Shown here: positions 1 through 9,964 of the stretch, in pieces
Layout of the letters: the number at the start of each line of letters is the position of its first letter
How positions within the stretch are numbered: the first letter of the stretch is position 1
NCBI GenBank assembly: GCA_025060305.1
Contig: JANXCD010000003.1
Location: forward strand, 1-39,126
DNA from: Armatimonadota bacterium
GTDB lineage: Bacteria > Armatimonadota > Fervidibacteria > Fervidibacterales > Fervidibacteraceae
Direction of reading: 5' to 3'
Length of the DNA stretch: 39,126 nt
Notes under the pieces: model-generated
What the model was told of the DNA's origin: nothing
The model's database searches: none
Seen by the model: the letters and a program-made list of their open reading frames with translations, nothing else
Translations under genes and position numbers: made by a program

Positions 1-1812
1 AACGACATTTGACCAACTGCCTCTCTGACCACTTGTATCAACAGCCCTGACTGCATAACGCAATCTTTGATAGCGTGTCAGTTGGTTTGCAGGCGTTGGC
101 ATAAAGTTAGCAACAGGGTCAACATAGGATGTTGTCGTGATATTACTTTCGATGACTGCGTTGTCAAATTCACTTCCGCCTTGCTGTCTTAAGCGTGGAT
201 TGGTTTGCAAAACCCTCTGGATGATTGTTGGCGAAGTTGTGGGAGTAGGAACTGGGCGACCTGATCGTTCAATTAAACTTCTTGGAGCCCTTGTCTCTTC
301 TACTCTAACTCTTGCGACTTCATAGTAAGCAATGTCGGGGTCAGGAGGTGCCTGCCAAGTCAAGGTAACAGTTTTTGCTACTGGGTCAAATCTTGCTGTC
401 AAATTGAGTGGTGCTTGAGGCGCTAAATTTCCTGGTGTGGCATTAACTGTTGCACTTGGTGCACTCATGTAACCGAAAGAACTAACTGCCCTAACGAAAT
501 ATCGGTAAGGGACATTGTTTTGCAAGCCTCGGTCAATGTAAGTCGTGGTCCTGACGATGTTCTCATCAGCGATTAGAACATCGTTTCGGAAAATTCGGTA
601 ACCGACAACCAATCCTGCTGGATTAAGGTCTGACCAATTGAGCCTAACGGCTCCATCCAAAGCCTGAGCCGTCAAGTTGGCTGGAGGCAGAGGAATTCCT
701 ACTCCAACAGGAGCAGGTTGAGTTGGTGAAATAATTCCCAAGTTAGCGTCTTGACTAATTTCCCTTCCATCAGGGTAAACGGCAGAAACTGAGTAAATGT
801 ATGCTTGCCCAATTTGAGCAGTCTTGTCTTCGTATGAGGTAAAGCGAGTGGGTTCAGTAGTAAGCCTTTCCCTACCCCGTCCTGATTGCGACCTTCCTAT
901 ATCAACTGCTTGGCGATAAATATTGTATCCGATGGGAGTTCCCCTTGAAGGGGGTTGCCAAGAAACTATGACCACACTGCCTTGCGGAATAGCAGTGACA
1001 CTTCGTGGTGCATCACCAGGACCAAGTGGAACAGGTCCAGCCTTTTCTCTACCGCTACTTATGGCTGCTGCAAGTAACAAAGCGGCAATTAAGGCAACAG
1101 CAGTGCCTATGCCTGGTGCTGGTTTTGGTTTTACTTCAACAACTTCAACCACAGGACGACCAAGCAATCTGGCGACGATTTTCTTTACTGCGCTATACAT
1201 TGCTTCAGCAGCCAGAGTATCTTCAGAGGTTGGCTTTAACTTAGGGGCACTGCTTCCTTCTTCGGAAATCTCTTCCGTCTTAGTGACAGAAATGGCTTCA
1301 AGGTCAATAGTCAAAAAGCGGACAGTTAATTGGATTTTAACTGAACCATTATTGGATGGGTCATAAACATAACTGTCAACAGTCCCGAAGGCAGCGTTAG
1401 GGATTTTCATTGCTGCAGCAATTTCGGCGATCCCTTCAGGTGTAGGTTGCTCCAGAACCGCTGTAATGGCATCTTCGGAGAGCAATCTTTCGCCAATCAA
1501 ACGCTTGACAGTTGGGTCTTCAAGAGACAAACGGGTTGGGGCATATTGTTTAGAATCAGTCAACTCTTTGATAAGAGCGAAAGTTGCTCGTCCAGCAATA
1601 TTAGTTGGCACTCCTTCCGCTGCTGTCAACGGGACAACTAAAATTGGCTGGGCGACAGATGAAGGTGCAGGGACTTGAGCAGAAGCCTTCATCGCCACAC
1701 TCAGCCATGCAGCCTCTAAGCCAAATAATGCTGGACTAAACAACATCACCAAAGTCAAAAACATCGCAACATCAATTTTCCAACTTTTTCGGCGCACTTG
1801 CATCAATCTCAC
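1..1812 (-). CDS. Partial CDS (3' end beyond left edge): exported CsgG/TolB-like N-terminal region, mid-protein TM segment, then fibronectin type III-like repeats
   Basis: Manual reverse translation from GTG at 1812 (AAGGAGGGG upstream, about 7 nt spacing) stays open to position 1. It begins VRLMQVRRKSWKIDVAMFLTLVMLFSPALFGLEAA... and contains FN3-like segments (VVIVSWQPPSRGTPIGYNIYRQ; VRLNWSDLNPAGLVVGYRIFRN; VTLTWQAPPDPDIAYYEVARV). It is absent from the ORF track because it is truncated. Confidence 0.85.
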   Translation of the reverse strand, partial: MRLMQVRRKSWKIDVAMFLTLVMLFSPALFGLEAAWLSVAMKASAQVPAPSSVAQPILVVPLTAAEGVPTNIAGRATFALIKELTDSKQYAPTRLSLEDPTVKRLIGERLLSEDAITAVLEQPTPEGIAEIAAAMKIPNAAFGTVDSYVYDPSNNGSVKIQLTVRFLTIDLEAISVTKTEEISEEGSSAPKLKPTSEDTLAAEAMYSAVKKIVARLLGRPVVEVVEVKPKPAPGIGTAVALIAALLLAAAISSGREKAGPVPLGPGDAPRSVTAIPQGSVVIVSWQPPSRGTPIGYNIYRQAVDIGRSQSGRGRERLTTEPTRFTSYEDKTAQIGQAYIYSVSAVYPDGREISQDANLGIISPTQPAPVGVGIPLPPANLTAQALDGAVRLNWSDLNPAGLVVGYRIFRNDVLIADENIVRTTTYIDRGLQNNVPYRYFVRAVSSFGYMSAPSATVNATPGNLAPQAPLNLTARFDPVAKTVTLTWQAPPDPDIAYYEVARVRVEETRAPRSLIERSGRPVPTPTTSPTIIQRVLQTNPRLRQQGGSEFDNAVIESNITTTSYVDPVANFMPTPANQLTRYQRLRYAVRAVDTSGQRGSWSNVV

Positions 1813-1903
1813 AGCAGTGCCCCTCCTTATCTAAATCTAAAATTTGCTGTCGCTTTTTTACCACGCCTTTTGTATGAGTTAAACGCATCTTTTCGTTAAG
1901 TGT

Positions 1904-1959
1904 TGCGTTCGGCGTTGAGAGTCTTGATGAGACGAAAAAACATTCAAACACCGAACGCA
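1904..1959. repeat. Inverted repeat (possible terminator/attenuator) between the 907-aa gene and the left-edge gene
   Basis: TGCGTTCGG (1904-1912) and CCGAACGCA (1951-1959) are perfect complements, with an inner GTCT-TGATG-AGAC hairpin. Confidence 0.6.
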
Positions 1960-1967
1960 GGTGTTCA

Positions 1968-4691
1968 TTATCGCAATCTTAAAATTGTTTGGGCTTGAGT
2001 TTGTCGCCCATCATCTGTCTCAGCATAGATAACGACAGTGTAAATGCCCAAAGGCAAAGCCTCGTCGGATTTGCTACGACCGTTCCAGAAAACTGAACAT
2101 AACTGACTACTAACTTGCTCACTCTTTTCCCAAATAATTCGCCCTGTCAAGGAACGAATTTGGATTTGAACTTGCGCTGGCATAGTCACAGCAAATTGGA
2201 TATGAGCACCACGACCTCGTAGCGGAGTCACCTTGAGCCTTTGAACCCTAAGGGGCAATTGATCGGTTTGAAGGGCTACAACTTGTAAACGCTTGGGTTG
2301 CTGAGGTTGAGTTGAGATGTTAACTGAAGAAACTGAACGCAGTGACCATTTTTGGTTCGTCTCAGGGTCAACGAGCAAAAGTGAAACGGAGCGTGGAATT
2401 TGAACCAACCCATTAAACTGCAGTTTCACTTCTCCACCTGATGGATTGAGCAACTCCAAATTCCAAAGGATTTTGCCTTGAGGCGCTCTGATATCCATGC
2501 TCAAGGGCAATTCGGAACGACCAACACGAACAACACTGCTCACTTGGACAGAGCTAGGGGGAGGTGGAACTTTCGGCAAATCCAAACGGTCAAAATCGTT
2601 GCGAGCGTCTTTGCTGACACCAAGCCAAAGAGTGCTGTCTCTACCTGAAGCACTTATTGCAGTAACTTGAAATGCCCAACCTGAATTTGGTTGAAAAGTT
2701 TTAAGAGACTCTTGGGAGCCTCTTATTTGCCATGACCCCAAAGAGGCTGGCGGTCCGAAAACGATGTTGCCGTCAATTTCGCTGTAAAGCCAGAACCCCT
2801 GAAGTGGGTCTATGCGGAGATTGGGACCAAGTCTAATTAGCGAGTATTCGCCTCCATGAGGCGGAATTTTTGGGTCGTTTCGCCAAACGAAAATTGCTCC
2901 TTTGACCCAACCTCTTGCAACTGCTTCGTCAAAAGTGATAGTCAATGTTTCTGAGCCAAATCTTACTCCTTCACCTCTAAGCAAGACCTGCCAAGGGAAA
3001 GGATTTGAGAGCAAGTTCCAACCCCGCCTAATAGGCACTACAACAGGCTGGTCAGTTGGAAGGGAGAGAATGTTTTGTATAGGCAAATCAATTGATTGAG
3101 CCATCGGCATTCTAATCCAATAACCAAGACCAAGTTCCAAACGGTTTAACTGCAAGTCACGACGATAGTAAAGATAGTTTTGGGCTATTGAATCCCAAGC
3201 AGCCAGTTGAATTTGCTCGGGCAAAATGCCCAAAACTACCGATGGTTCAGGGTTAACGAAAAAGAAGGGAAAACCAATTAAGTTGAGACCAGAGTTGAGG
3301 TTCAAACTTAACACGAGGTTGCCATCTTGCCTTCTTAAAGGCAGAGATGGAACCACAACATAGGCTTTCACTTGTCTGACGCCAACTTGAGAGGTGAAGG
3401 CAGTGACGACAAGTTCTTTAACCCCTACCGTTGGCAAATTGACTTGGACTTGCCATGAAACTTTTTGCTCGCCTCCTGCTCCTATGGAAGGCAAAAATTT
3501 TGTTGCCGTCTCTCCCGGCGGGAAACTTAAACCTTGAGGAAGACCTAAAGTGACACTGACATTAGTCAAAGGATTATCGGCGAGGGAGTTGTAAACAAAA
3601 GCAGTGACAGTGAAAGGATTAGGAGAGACATAGGCTTGCTCAGTTTCAGGTGTGAAGGGGTCATCACCTAATAAAACTTGCAAAGGTTCAGGTTGAATCA
3701 CCCTCAAACTCATAGGACGACGGTAATCGCCAGGTCCAATATCAACTCCGAGAAAAGTGACTACTTCAACAGAGCCTCTTGCTGGCAAAGCCAAGCGATC
3801 CCAGTAAAGCCCAACAGCACTATCAGCAGAAGCAAGGGCATCATAAGGGTTAGGGGTGTAGTCAAATCCATAGCCTACCAACGCTGATTGGATGTTTGAA
3901 ACCAAAGCGAATAAAACTTTGTTTGGCAAAGGGCCTTCACCAGCGTTTAAAATGCCTTTGAGTTGTCCTATCGGCAAAAGGGGAAAAGCAAAGTAAAAGT
4001 CAGGTAGACCTTGAATTTTAGTATAGGCACGCTCATACTGAATAACTCCTGAAAAATTGGAGACAGCAAAATTTCCAGGTGTGTCTTGAGTGGCGTTGGC
4101 TGGCGGATTGAAGCCTGTGTCAAGAATAGCACCAAAACCAATGTTGCGAGAAAAGTTACTCCTGTTTGTGACTCTAATTCGGATTTCAACCATATTGCCA
4201 ATTATTGTGCATTCTCTCTCCACAACTAAAGTCGGATTTTCAGGCGAAGGCAATTGCCCTAAAGCATCAGACACATAAACAAGCCACCTTGCCCTTATCA
4301 TCGTAGGGAAACGCTCCACGACATTCAAAGTGTAGTATGCTGTGTCCAATTTATCTCCATCCCTCAAATCAAAATCAATTGTGCCGTAAGTCACAACATT
4401 GTCTTCAACATCTACGGGGACATTGTAAAGTCGCAAGATGAAAGCAGTATCATCTGGGTCAGTGATTGCCAAATTGTCATCTGAAGGTTTTGAAGGGTCG
4501 CCTTGGATAGTTAAGATTGTCATGTTGCCGTTTTGAGTGTTCACATTTACTTGCAGGTAGGGGTTGTTAATCGTGAGGATATTTTGACCCCACAAGGAGT
4601 TATCGGCTGCGAGAAAGCAAAAGAAAATCACAAACAATCCAGTCAAGTTCAAGGATACAAAGCGCTTAATTTCCAAATCTCTTGCTTTCAT
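1968..4691 (-). CDS. Secreted protein, 907 aa, with paired 'GW.ll..PFPW / GYW' modules and a C-terminal FlgD-like/T9SS-CTD-like domain
   Basis: Long ORF with an N-terminal hydrophobic signal (FVSLNLTGLFVIFFCFLAADNSLWGQ) and C-terminal ...IRSLTGRIIWEK...FWNGRSKSDEALPLGIYTVVIYAETDDGRQTQAQTILRLR. ATGA overlap with the upstream gene. Confidence 0.9.
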   Translation of the reverse strand: MKARDLEIKRFVSLNLTGLFVIFFCFLAADNSLWGQNILTINNPYLQVNVNTQNGNMTILTIQGDPSKPSDDNLAITDPDDTAFILRLYNVPVDVEDNVVTYGTIDFDLRDGDKLDTAYYTLNVVERFPTMIRARWLVYVSDALGQLPSPENPTLVVERECTIIGNMVEIRIRVTNRSNFSRNIGFGAILDTGFNPPANATQDTPGNFAVSNFSGVIQYERAYTKIQGLPDFYFAFPLLPIGQLKGILNAGEGPLPNKVLFALVSNIQSALVGYGFDYTPNPYDALASADSAVGLYWDRLALPARGSVEVVTFLGVDIGPGDYRRPMSLRVIQPEPLQVLLGDDPFTPETEQAYVSPNPFTVTAFVYNSLADNPLTNVSVTLGLPQGLSFPPGETATKFLPSIGAGGEQKVSWQVQVNLPTVGVKELVVTAFTSQVGVRQVKAYVVVPSLPLRRQDGNLVLSLNLNSGLNLIGFPFFFVNPEPSVVLGILPEQIQLAAWDSIAQNYLYYRRDLQLNRLELGLGYWIRMPMAQSIDLPIQNILSLPTDQPVVVPIRRGWNLLSNPFPWQVLLRGEGVRFGSETLTITFDEAVARGWVKGAIFVWRNDPKIPPHGGEYSLIRLGPNLRIDPLQGFWLYSEIDGNIVFGPPASLGSWQIRGSQESLKTFQPNSGWAFQVTAISASGRDSTLWLGVSKDARNDFDRLDLPKVPPPPSSVQVSSVVRVGRSELPLSMDIRAPQGKILWNLELLNPSGGEVKLQFNGLVQIPRSVSLLLVDPETNQKWSLRSVSSVNISTQPQQPKRLQVVALQTDQLPLRVQRLKVTPLRGRGAHIQFAVTMPAQVQIQIRSLTGRIIWEKSEQVSSQLCSVFWNGRSKSDEALPLGIYTVVIYAETDDGRQTQAQTILRLR

Positions 4692-7600
4692 CTCAACACC
4701 ACCACCCGCTGGGTTTCACGACCTAAATTGTCACGAGCCTGCAGGCGCAATAGCAAAGGCGTTGAAGGAAGTAATTGACCGTTATCGCTGCGACCATCCC
4801 AGACAAATTGAAATTGAGTTTTGGGTTCACCTGAACTTGGCAGGACTTTAAGCAAGCGGCCTGTCAAAGTCCTTATTTCGGCTTGAACTATTGCAGGTGC
4901 AGTTAAGCGACCAGTGATTAGGTAACTGCTGCTGCGCATCCTTGTGACTCTAATCTCAACTATGCGGAGCGGAATTTCATTAGCCATGCTTATGCTTAAA
5001 ATCAAGCGCTTCGTTCCAAGTTCATCGGTAGTTACTTTCCATTCACCATTTTCGTTAAGAGCAAACGCTCTGTGCGTTGACGGGTCAGACAAAATTGCTT
5101 GCGAGGATGAACGCCTCAAGGCTTGCCAACGAATTACGACAGTTTGGTTGGGTTGAGTTGATTGGACAATAAGCCACCATCTTTTAGGCTGGTTTGCTGG
5201 GATTTCCATCAAAGGTAGTTGAGCATTCCGTGAATTTTGACGATAAGCGATGAAACCTGCCCAAGCCGTTGTAGTTGGCGATGCAGGTGGCGCTGGAACT
5301 ATTTCTTTTCCGTCAGTGATGGCGAGACGATAAGGCGACTGAGAATTATCGCCCCAAACTTCCAACGAGATTAATTCCTTTGCTTTACTTTGTGTCTTTT
5401 GCCCTGCCAGCCTTGTAGCGGGAACTGGGCTGACAACCAAAGAACAAGGCTGGAACTTATAAATCCAATAACCAGTGAAAGGTTGAAGCAACCAATCTTC
5501 AACCTTAACCGAGATGTAAGAAGGAGGGTCAGAAGCAACTGAATAGTAAAAGACTCTGTTCATGATAACATTTTGCTGAACTGCTTCACTAAGGGAAAGA
5601 ACTTGACCTGATCCAAGCATTACCTGAACTGCTGACGAATTAACAGGGAAGGGGTAAGGGTTACCTACCTGCTGCCATCCTTCATCAAAAGCATTCAAAT
5701 CCCAAATCGGCTCATTGACAATTCGGAAGGGTTGAGAGCGGTCAACATCGGGAGCGTCAATAGCTAAAATGACATCTCTGAGCAGACGAACCCAATAAGC
5801 CCTACCAGGAGCCAATTGCTCAACAAACTCGCCTGAGCGAAGATAACCCTTTTGACCGGCAGCATTTATAACTCCCCATCGGGCAATAAGTGGCGGTGCT
5901 CCGAAGATGAAACTTGGTCTTCGCCTCTCAATGGGAACGCTTTCGTGTTGGAAATTGTAAGGTAAAGTAACCATGAAAGGCAAAGGAACTCCAGTCCTTG
6001 TTTTCGCTGCCCTAAGTTGTAGTGGAAGGATTGTAAAGTTTGCTGTTACAGGAAGGACACTAACCCCACCACGATTGCGGGCACGAACTTCAACGGTGTG
6101 AGCACCAACTGGAAGCGGTCTTGTAGGGTCAATAGGGTCAACTAAGGGCAAAAACAAAGTTTGTGTCCCTTCGTTGAAGAAAGGAGCGATATTGGCTATG
6201 GGCAAAGGAGTGCCATTGACCAAAACACTAATGGTTGATGGGTCAATATCGGCAAAAGCACCTAAAGGAGCGATGAACTGAACCTGCAAAGTCGGTCGTG
6301 TTGTGTATATTATTTCGCCTTCTCTCGGAGCCAAAATTATCCCTTGAGGTTGAGTGACTACTCTCAAAGTTGCTTGGACTGTTCCATCAGGTTGAGGGTT
6401 GATGTCAAGCACACGGACGCCACTGTCAATGCCAAGATAACTTAGGCTTGATGGACTGCTTAGCAAATCAAACCTTGTTTTATTGGTTCTGCCAGGGAAG
6501 GGATCGCCGTCATCGCCCCAATTCCCTCTTACAAATCCAGCAAAACCAAAACTTGTCCAATCAAAGGCTTGAGTTTGAATTGGTGCATCGTCCATATCGT
6601 TACGAGCATCAGCATCAACCAAGTCTACCGCTTTACGAGTTGGGTCCCTTTGCACTGCGTTTTGCATGTAAAGAACAAGGTCGCTCAAAATTGAACGGTC
6701 AATGTGGAAGATGTTCAAGCCACGACCTGGTAGCAAATTATCAAAACCTCTAAGTTGCCGATTAACTACTAAGAAGTATTCATCAGAAGTGGGACTTCCA
6801 AATGCCCAAAGCCTGTAAGCAACTGGCTGTTCCGCCCAAATCGGAATCGTCACTGTCCCAAATTCCCTTGTGACTTCAACAGGCGTGACCCAACCCCAAA
6901 CCAATTTGCACCAAGGGTCAGGATGACCTGGGTGACCGTCAGGACGGAAGGGGTTAAGAGTCACGCGACTAGGGTAAAAACGGTCACCTGTCGCCATTAA
7001 AGACCAAGCACCTGGGTCAACTTGGTTGATGTTATCAGGGTTGTAAAGGTCGGGCATGCCAAAAGCGTGACCGAATTCGTGAGCGTAAGTTCCGCAGCCA
7101 AAGAAAGTGTGAAGACTTTCAACTTCGTGGACAAAAGTGACGCATTCAACAACAACGCCGTCATTGGTAGTAGCCATCGGTGGAATGTTAGGCGAAATGA
7201 GGCGAGTCTGACCCCAAGTGACGGTAAACGCTCCATTTGTTGGGTCTTGAGTGTAATCGCCGTTAGGTGGGCGAGCATCAGGGTCGGAAGCAAAAGTCAA
7301 AAACAACAAATCTATCCGACCATCGCTATCGCTATCATAACGAGTGAAGTCAAGATTATCGTCAAGAGCCGAAAGCGCTCTTTGAACGATAAATCTTTGC
7401 ACCGCTGGCGATTGCAAGTTTTCAATGAAGGTGATATTTCCTTTTGTCGCAGTTTTAACATCAATTGTTATCGGACCGAAGGAATCGCCGACTAATCGGC
7501 ATCTGCCGTATGATGCTTCTTTGATGAAACTTGCCAACGAAGTTGAATTGGTTTCGTCAAAGAGAAGTCTGCGGTAGTAGTCGGCTGTGTGTTTTGGGTC

Positions 7601-7912
7601 AGGTGTTATGTCAGGCGAATTGGGTCTGATGAAGATGTGGATGCCACGAATTGTTCCCAACAGACCGCCCCTTGGGTAAAGGCTCGTTCCCAAACCGCCG
7701 TAAAAGTAAGAGGGCAATTCTCGCCCCACTTGTCGTTTCTGGAGTTGGGCAAAGGCACGAATTTTTTCTTCAGTAATGCCAAAATACTCCAACAAGTTTC
7801 TTTTGACTTGAGCAGTGCGACATCTGTAGGTTTGTCCAAACACTGCCCCTGTCAGCAAAAAGGTGCTCAAAACCAAATAAATCCAACAATTGCTCAATTT
7901 CTGCCATCTCAT
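4688..7912 (-). CDS. Secreted M6-family (immune inhibitor A-like) zinc metalloprotease with C-terminal FlgD-like domain
   Basis: Signal peptide-like N-terminus; zinc-binding motif in THFFGCGTYAHEFGHAFGMPDLYNPDN-type context (HEFGH); C-terminal IRTLTGRLLKVL...FVWDGRSDNGQLLPSTPLLLRLQARDNLGRETQRVVVLR. Confidence 0.9.
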   Translation of the reverse strand: MRWQKLSNCWIYLVLSTFLLTGAVFGQTYRCRTAQVKRNLLEYFGITEEKIRAFAQLQKRQVGRELPSYFYGGLGTSLYPRGGLLGTIRGIHIFIRPNSPDITPDPKHTADYYRRLLFDETNSTSLASFIKEASYGRCRLVGDSFGPITIDVKTATKGNITFIENLQSPAVQRFIVQRALSALDDNLDFTRYDSDSDGRIDLLFLTFASDPDARPPNGDYTQDPTNGAFTVTWGQTRLISPNIPPMATTNDGVVVECVTFVHEVESLHTFFGCGTYAHEFGHAFGMPDLYNPDNINQVDPGAWSLMATGDRFYPSRVTLNPFRPDGHPGHPDPWCKLVWGWVTPVEVTREFGTVTIPIWAEQPVAYRLWAFGSPTSDEYFLVVNRQLRGFDNLLPGRGLNIFHIDRSILSDLVLYMQNAVQRDPTRKAVDLVDADARNDMDDAPIQTQAFDWTSFGFAGFVRGNWGDDGDPFPGRTNKTRFDLLSSPSSLSYLGIDSGVRVLDINPQPDGTVQATLRVVTQPQGIILAPREGEIIYTTRPTLQVQFIAPLGAFADIDPSTISVLVNGTPLPIANIAPFFNEGTQTLFLPLVDPIDPTRPLPVGAHTVEVRARNRGGVSVLPVTANFTILPLQLRAAKTRTGVPLPFMVTLPYNFQHESVPIERRRPSFIFGAPPLIARWGVINAAGQKGYLRSGEFVEQLAPGRAYWVRLLRDVILAIDAPDVDRSQPFRIVNEPIWDLNAFDEGWQQVGNPYPFPVNSSAVQVMLGSGQVLSLSEAVQQNVIMNRVFYYSVASDPPSYISVKVEDWLLQPFTGYWIYKFQPCSLVVSPVPATRLAGQKTQSKAKELISLEVWGDNSQSPYRLAITDGKEIVPAPPASPTTTAWAGFIAYRQNSRNAQLPLMEIPANQPKRWWLIVQSTQPNQTVVIRWQALRRSSSQAILSDPSTHRAFALNENGEWKVTTDELGTKRLILSISMANEIPLRIVEIRVTRMRSSSYLITGRLTAPAIVQAEIRTLTGRLLKVLPSSGEPKTQFQFVWDGRSDNGQLLPSTPLLLRLQARDNLGRETQRVVVLR

Positions 7913-7974
7913 TCATTTTCCCTCCGTCTTTTGAGCAATTAAGGGCAAAGCAAACTTTACAAGTTTTTTCTTTT

Positions 7975-8022
7975 GGAGGGCAAGCCCTTAAGTTGTCAAA
8001 TTTTCGCTTGCCAAAACCCTCC
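7975..8022. repeat. Imperfect inverted repeat in the spacer between the M6 protease gene and the CsgG-like gene
   Basis: GGAGGGCAAGC (7975-7985) pairs with GCTTGCC-AAAA-CCCTCC (8006-8022), with a 4-nt bulge. Confidence 0.55.
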
Positions 8023-8085
8023 AGATTTTCGCAACCAGTTTTAGCCAAAATCTAATTGCAAACTTTTGAGCAAAGGTAATTCCCT

Positions 8086-9897
8086 TTAGCCTGGCGGGGG
8101 CGGTCCTATTAGGGCAGTGAATGAACGGACTTGGCTGAAAACCCAACCGCCTTCTGGTGGTCGGAAGTCACCTGAATATCGGTAACCGACCCGCCAATAC
8201 AAGGTTTGACCTGCCCTGAAACGACCAGAAAGGTTTTGATTTCTGATGACAATTTCTTGACCACCTATGTCAGGATTTGGGAGTCTATCACGCAAAGGAA
8301 TGGTAACTGTCTGAGCAGCAGGAAAAGCAGGGTTGTCGCTAACTTGGACAATGTATTCGTCAGCACCTTGCGCTGATACAAACCTGAAGGTAACATTTGC
8401 AATATTGACATCACCAGTAGGTTCAAGCAAATCGGCTTGAGATAACTGCACCAAAGGAGTAAATGGACCTACTGTGCTTGAAGAAAGGCTATAAACCAGC
8501 CTGAAAGGCTCAATCTCTTCATCAGAGCCTGGAGGCGGTGGGGACTGTCTAACAGCGTTCACGAAGCGAATGGCATACCAGTAATGCAGACCGGGTTGAA
8601 GTGGTTGGTGTATGTAAGAAACTTCATATTCAAAATCTCCACGATTGAACTCGTCTCCCGGGTCGCCAAGGCTGCGATTGATTCTGGGTAATCGGTCTGC
8701 TGGTGTGTCTTCATCAATTTCAATGGAGACAGTTCCGCTTTCAAAGAAGTCGCCATCGTTGTATTCCTTTACAACTTGCCCATCCAAGATTGCTATGGGG
8801 TAAGTGCCTTCAGTGTTGATACCTGGTGCTGTGTTACGATAGACTTCAATCGCTACGCAATCCCTTGCTGGACCGAAGATGAGTTTAACCTGTCTACCAT
8901 TGTTGATTACTATTCCAGTAAAGGAGGGCATCTCTGTTCCGCGCCTGCTCCGTCCGACAAGTGAACCTAAGACAGCAATGCCGAGGATAATAAGCAGAAT
9001 GGTTGGAACGACAGAACCTGCTCCTTTCCTAACTTTGCGAACAGGCGGTTCAGTAACACCAATTTTGGGGAAATCATAGACACCAATGACTCGGTCTGGG
9101 TATTGGATTGGCACGATTTCTTCTTTGATAACTCCAGAAGATTGCCTTGCTTCTGCGCTCTCTATTTGAATAAGTCCAGTTCTATTGCGAACCCAAAAAT
9201 CAGTTTCTGGGTCACGAACGAGCCGATAAACCCAAAATTGCATTCCCTCTCTAATTCCTTGATCATGACCTTTGTTGATGATAACTGTGTTTCCGACACG
9301 CTGCATGATTTGTCCTTCTGGAAGTTTTGTTGCTAAAACTTGTTGAGCAGCCTGATTGGCAGCAATGTTAATTGCTTGGTCAATCAAAATGTCTGGTTCT
9401 ACGCCAGGTCTTGAAGGTGTCGTTGCAAAAACATTTGCACCGTTAAGAGGGACTTCCAAATAACGGTCATGAAAAAGCATTTGAAGGTGAACGCTCCCTT
9501 GACCTGTCTTTTCGTTAACGAAGGTTTTAAGGACTTTGCCATAGACTACGAAGCGAGCCTCAAGTCTTTTAGCGAGAGCCGTCAATTGATTGGGTTGAAG
9601 GGGTGGGTTTAACCTCAATTCTGTAAGAGCGTTCTCAACTTCGCTTCGTGAAACAACTTCATATTTGTTCGTATCTGCTAATGCCAATGCAACTGCATCT
9701 GCTGCTTTCCTGCCTATGATAGGCGAAATGCCTTGGCTAACATTAAAATCCAAGATGGCAACTCTCGGTATAGGTGTTGGCTTTGTTGCTTCTTCAAACC
9801 TTACTTGGGCATTTCCTATTCCGACCCACTGAATTGTTAAAACTCCAACAAGAATTTGGGCGACCAGTCGCCAAATTTTTTGTTTTCGCCAACGCAT
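8086..9897 (-). CDS. Exported CsgG/TolB-like domain protein with internal TM segment and FN3-like region
   Basis: RVAILDFNVSQGISPIIGRKAADAVALALADTNKYEVVSRSEVENAL...LEARFVVYGKVL is typical of CsgG/TolB-N-like folds, followed by VVPTILLIILGIAVLGSLVG. Start moved from 9933 to ATG 9897, which has GGAGGGG upstream. Confidence 0.8.
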   Translation of the reverse strand: MRWRKQKIWRLVAQILVGVLTIQWVGIGNAQVRFEEATKPTPIPRVAILDFNVSQGISPIIGRKAADAVALALADTNKYEVVSRSEVENALTELRLNPPLQPNQLTALAKRLEARFVVYGKVLKTFVNEKTGQGSVHLQMLFHDRYLEVPLNGANVFATTPSRPGVEPDILIDQAINIAANQAAQQVLATKLPEGQIMQRVGNTVIINKGHDQGIREGMQFWVYRLVRDPETDFWVRNRTGLIQIESAEARQSSGVIKEEIVPIQYPDRVIGVYDFPKIGVTEPPVRKVRKGAGSVVPTILLIILGIAVLGSLVGRSRRGTEMPSFTGIVINNGRQVKLIFGPARDCVAIEVYRNTAPGINTEGTYPIAILDGQVVKEYNDGDFFESGTVSIEIDEDTPADRLPRINRSLGDPGDEFNRGDFEYEVSYIHQPLQPGLHYWYAIRFVNAVRQSPPPPGSDEEIEPFRLVYSLSSSTVGPFTPLVQLSQADLLEPTGDVNIANVTFRFVSAQGADEYIVQVSDNPAFPAAQTVTIPLRDRLPNPDIGGQEIVIRNQNLSGRFRAGQTLYWRVGYRYSGDFRPPEGGWVFSQVRSFTALIGPPPPG

Positions 9898-9964
9898 CTT
9901 CATTCCCCTCCGTCTTCTGTTTGAGCGTCGCAAGGGAACGAACCCTTGCGAACCTGCTCAATTT

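Noticed and set aside
923-1366. 147-aa plus-strand ORF and the overlapping 1005..1244 ORF
   Set aside because: Antisense to the continuous minus-strand partial CDS 1-1812, which has an RBS, signal peptide and FN3 motifs; composition looks like a shadow frame.
7022-7495. 157-aa plus-strand ORF over the M6 protease
   Set aside because: Antisense shadow of the conserved HEFGH region; no RBS or family resemblance.
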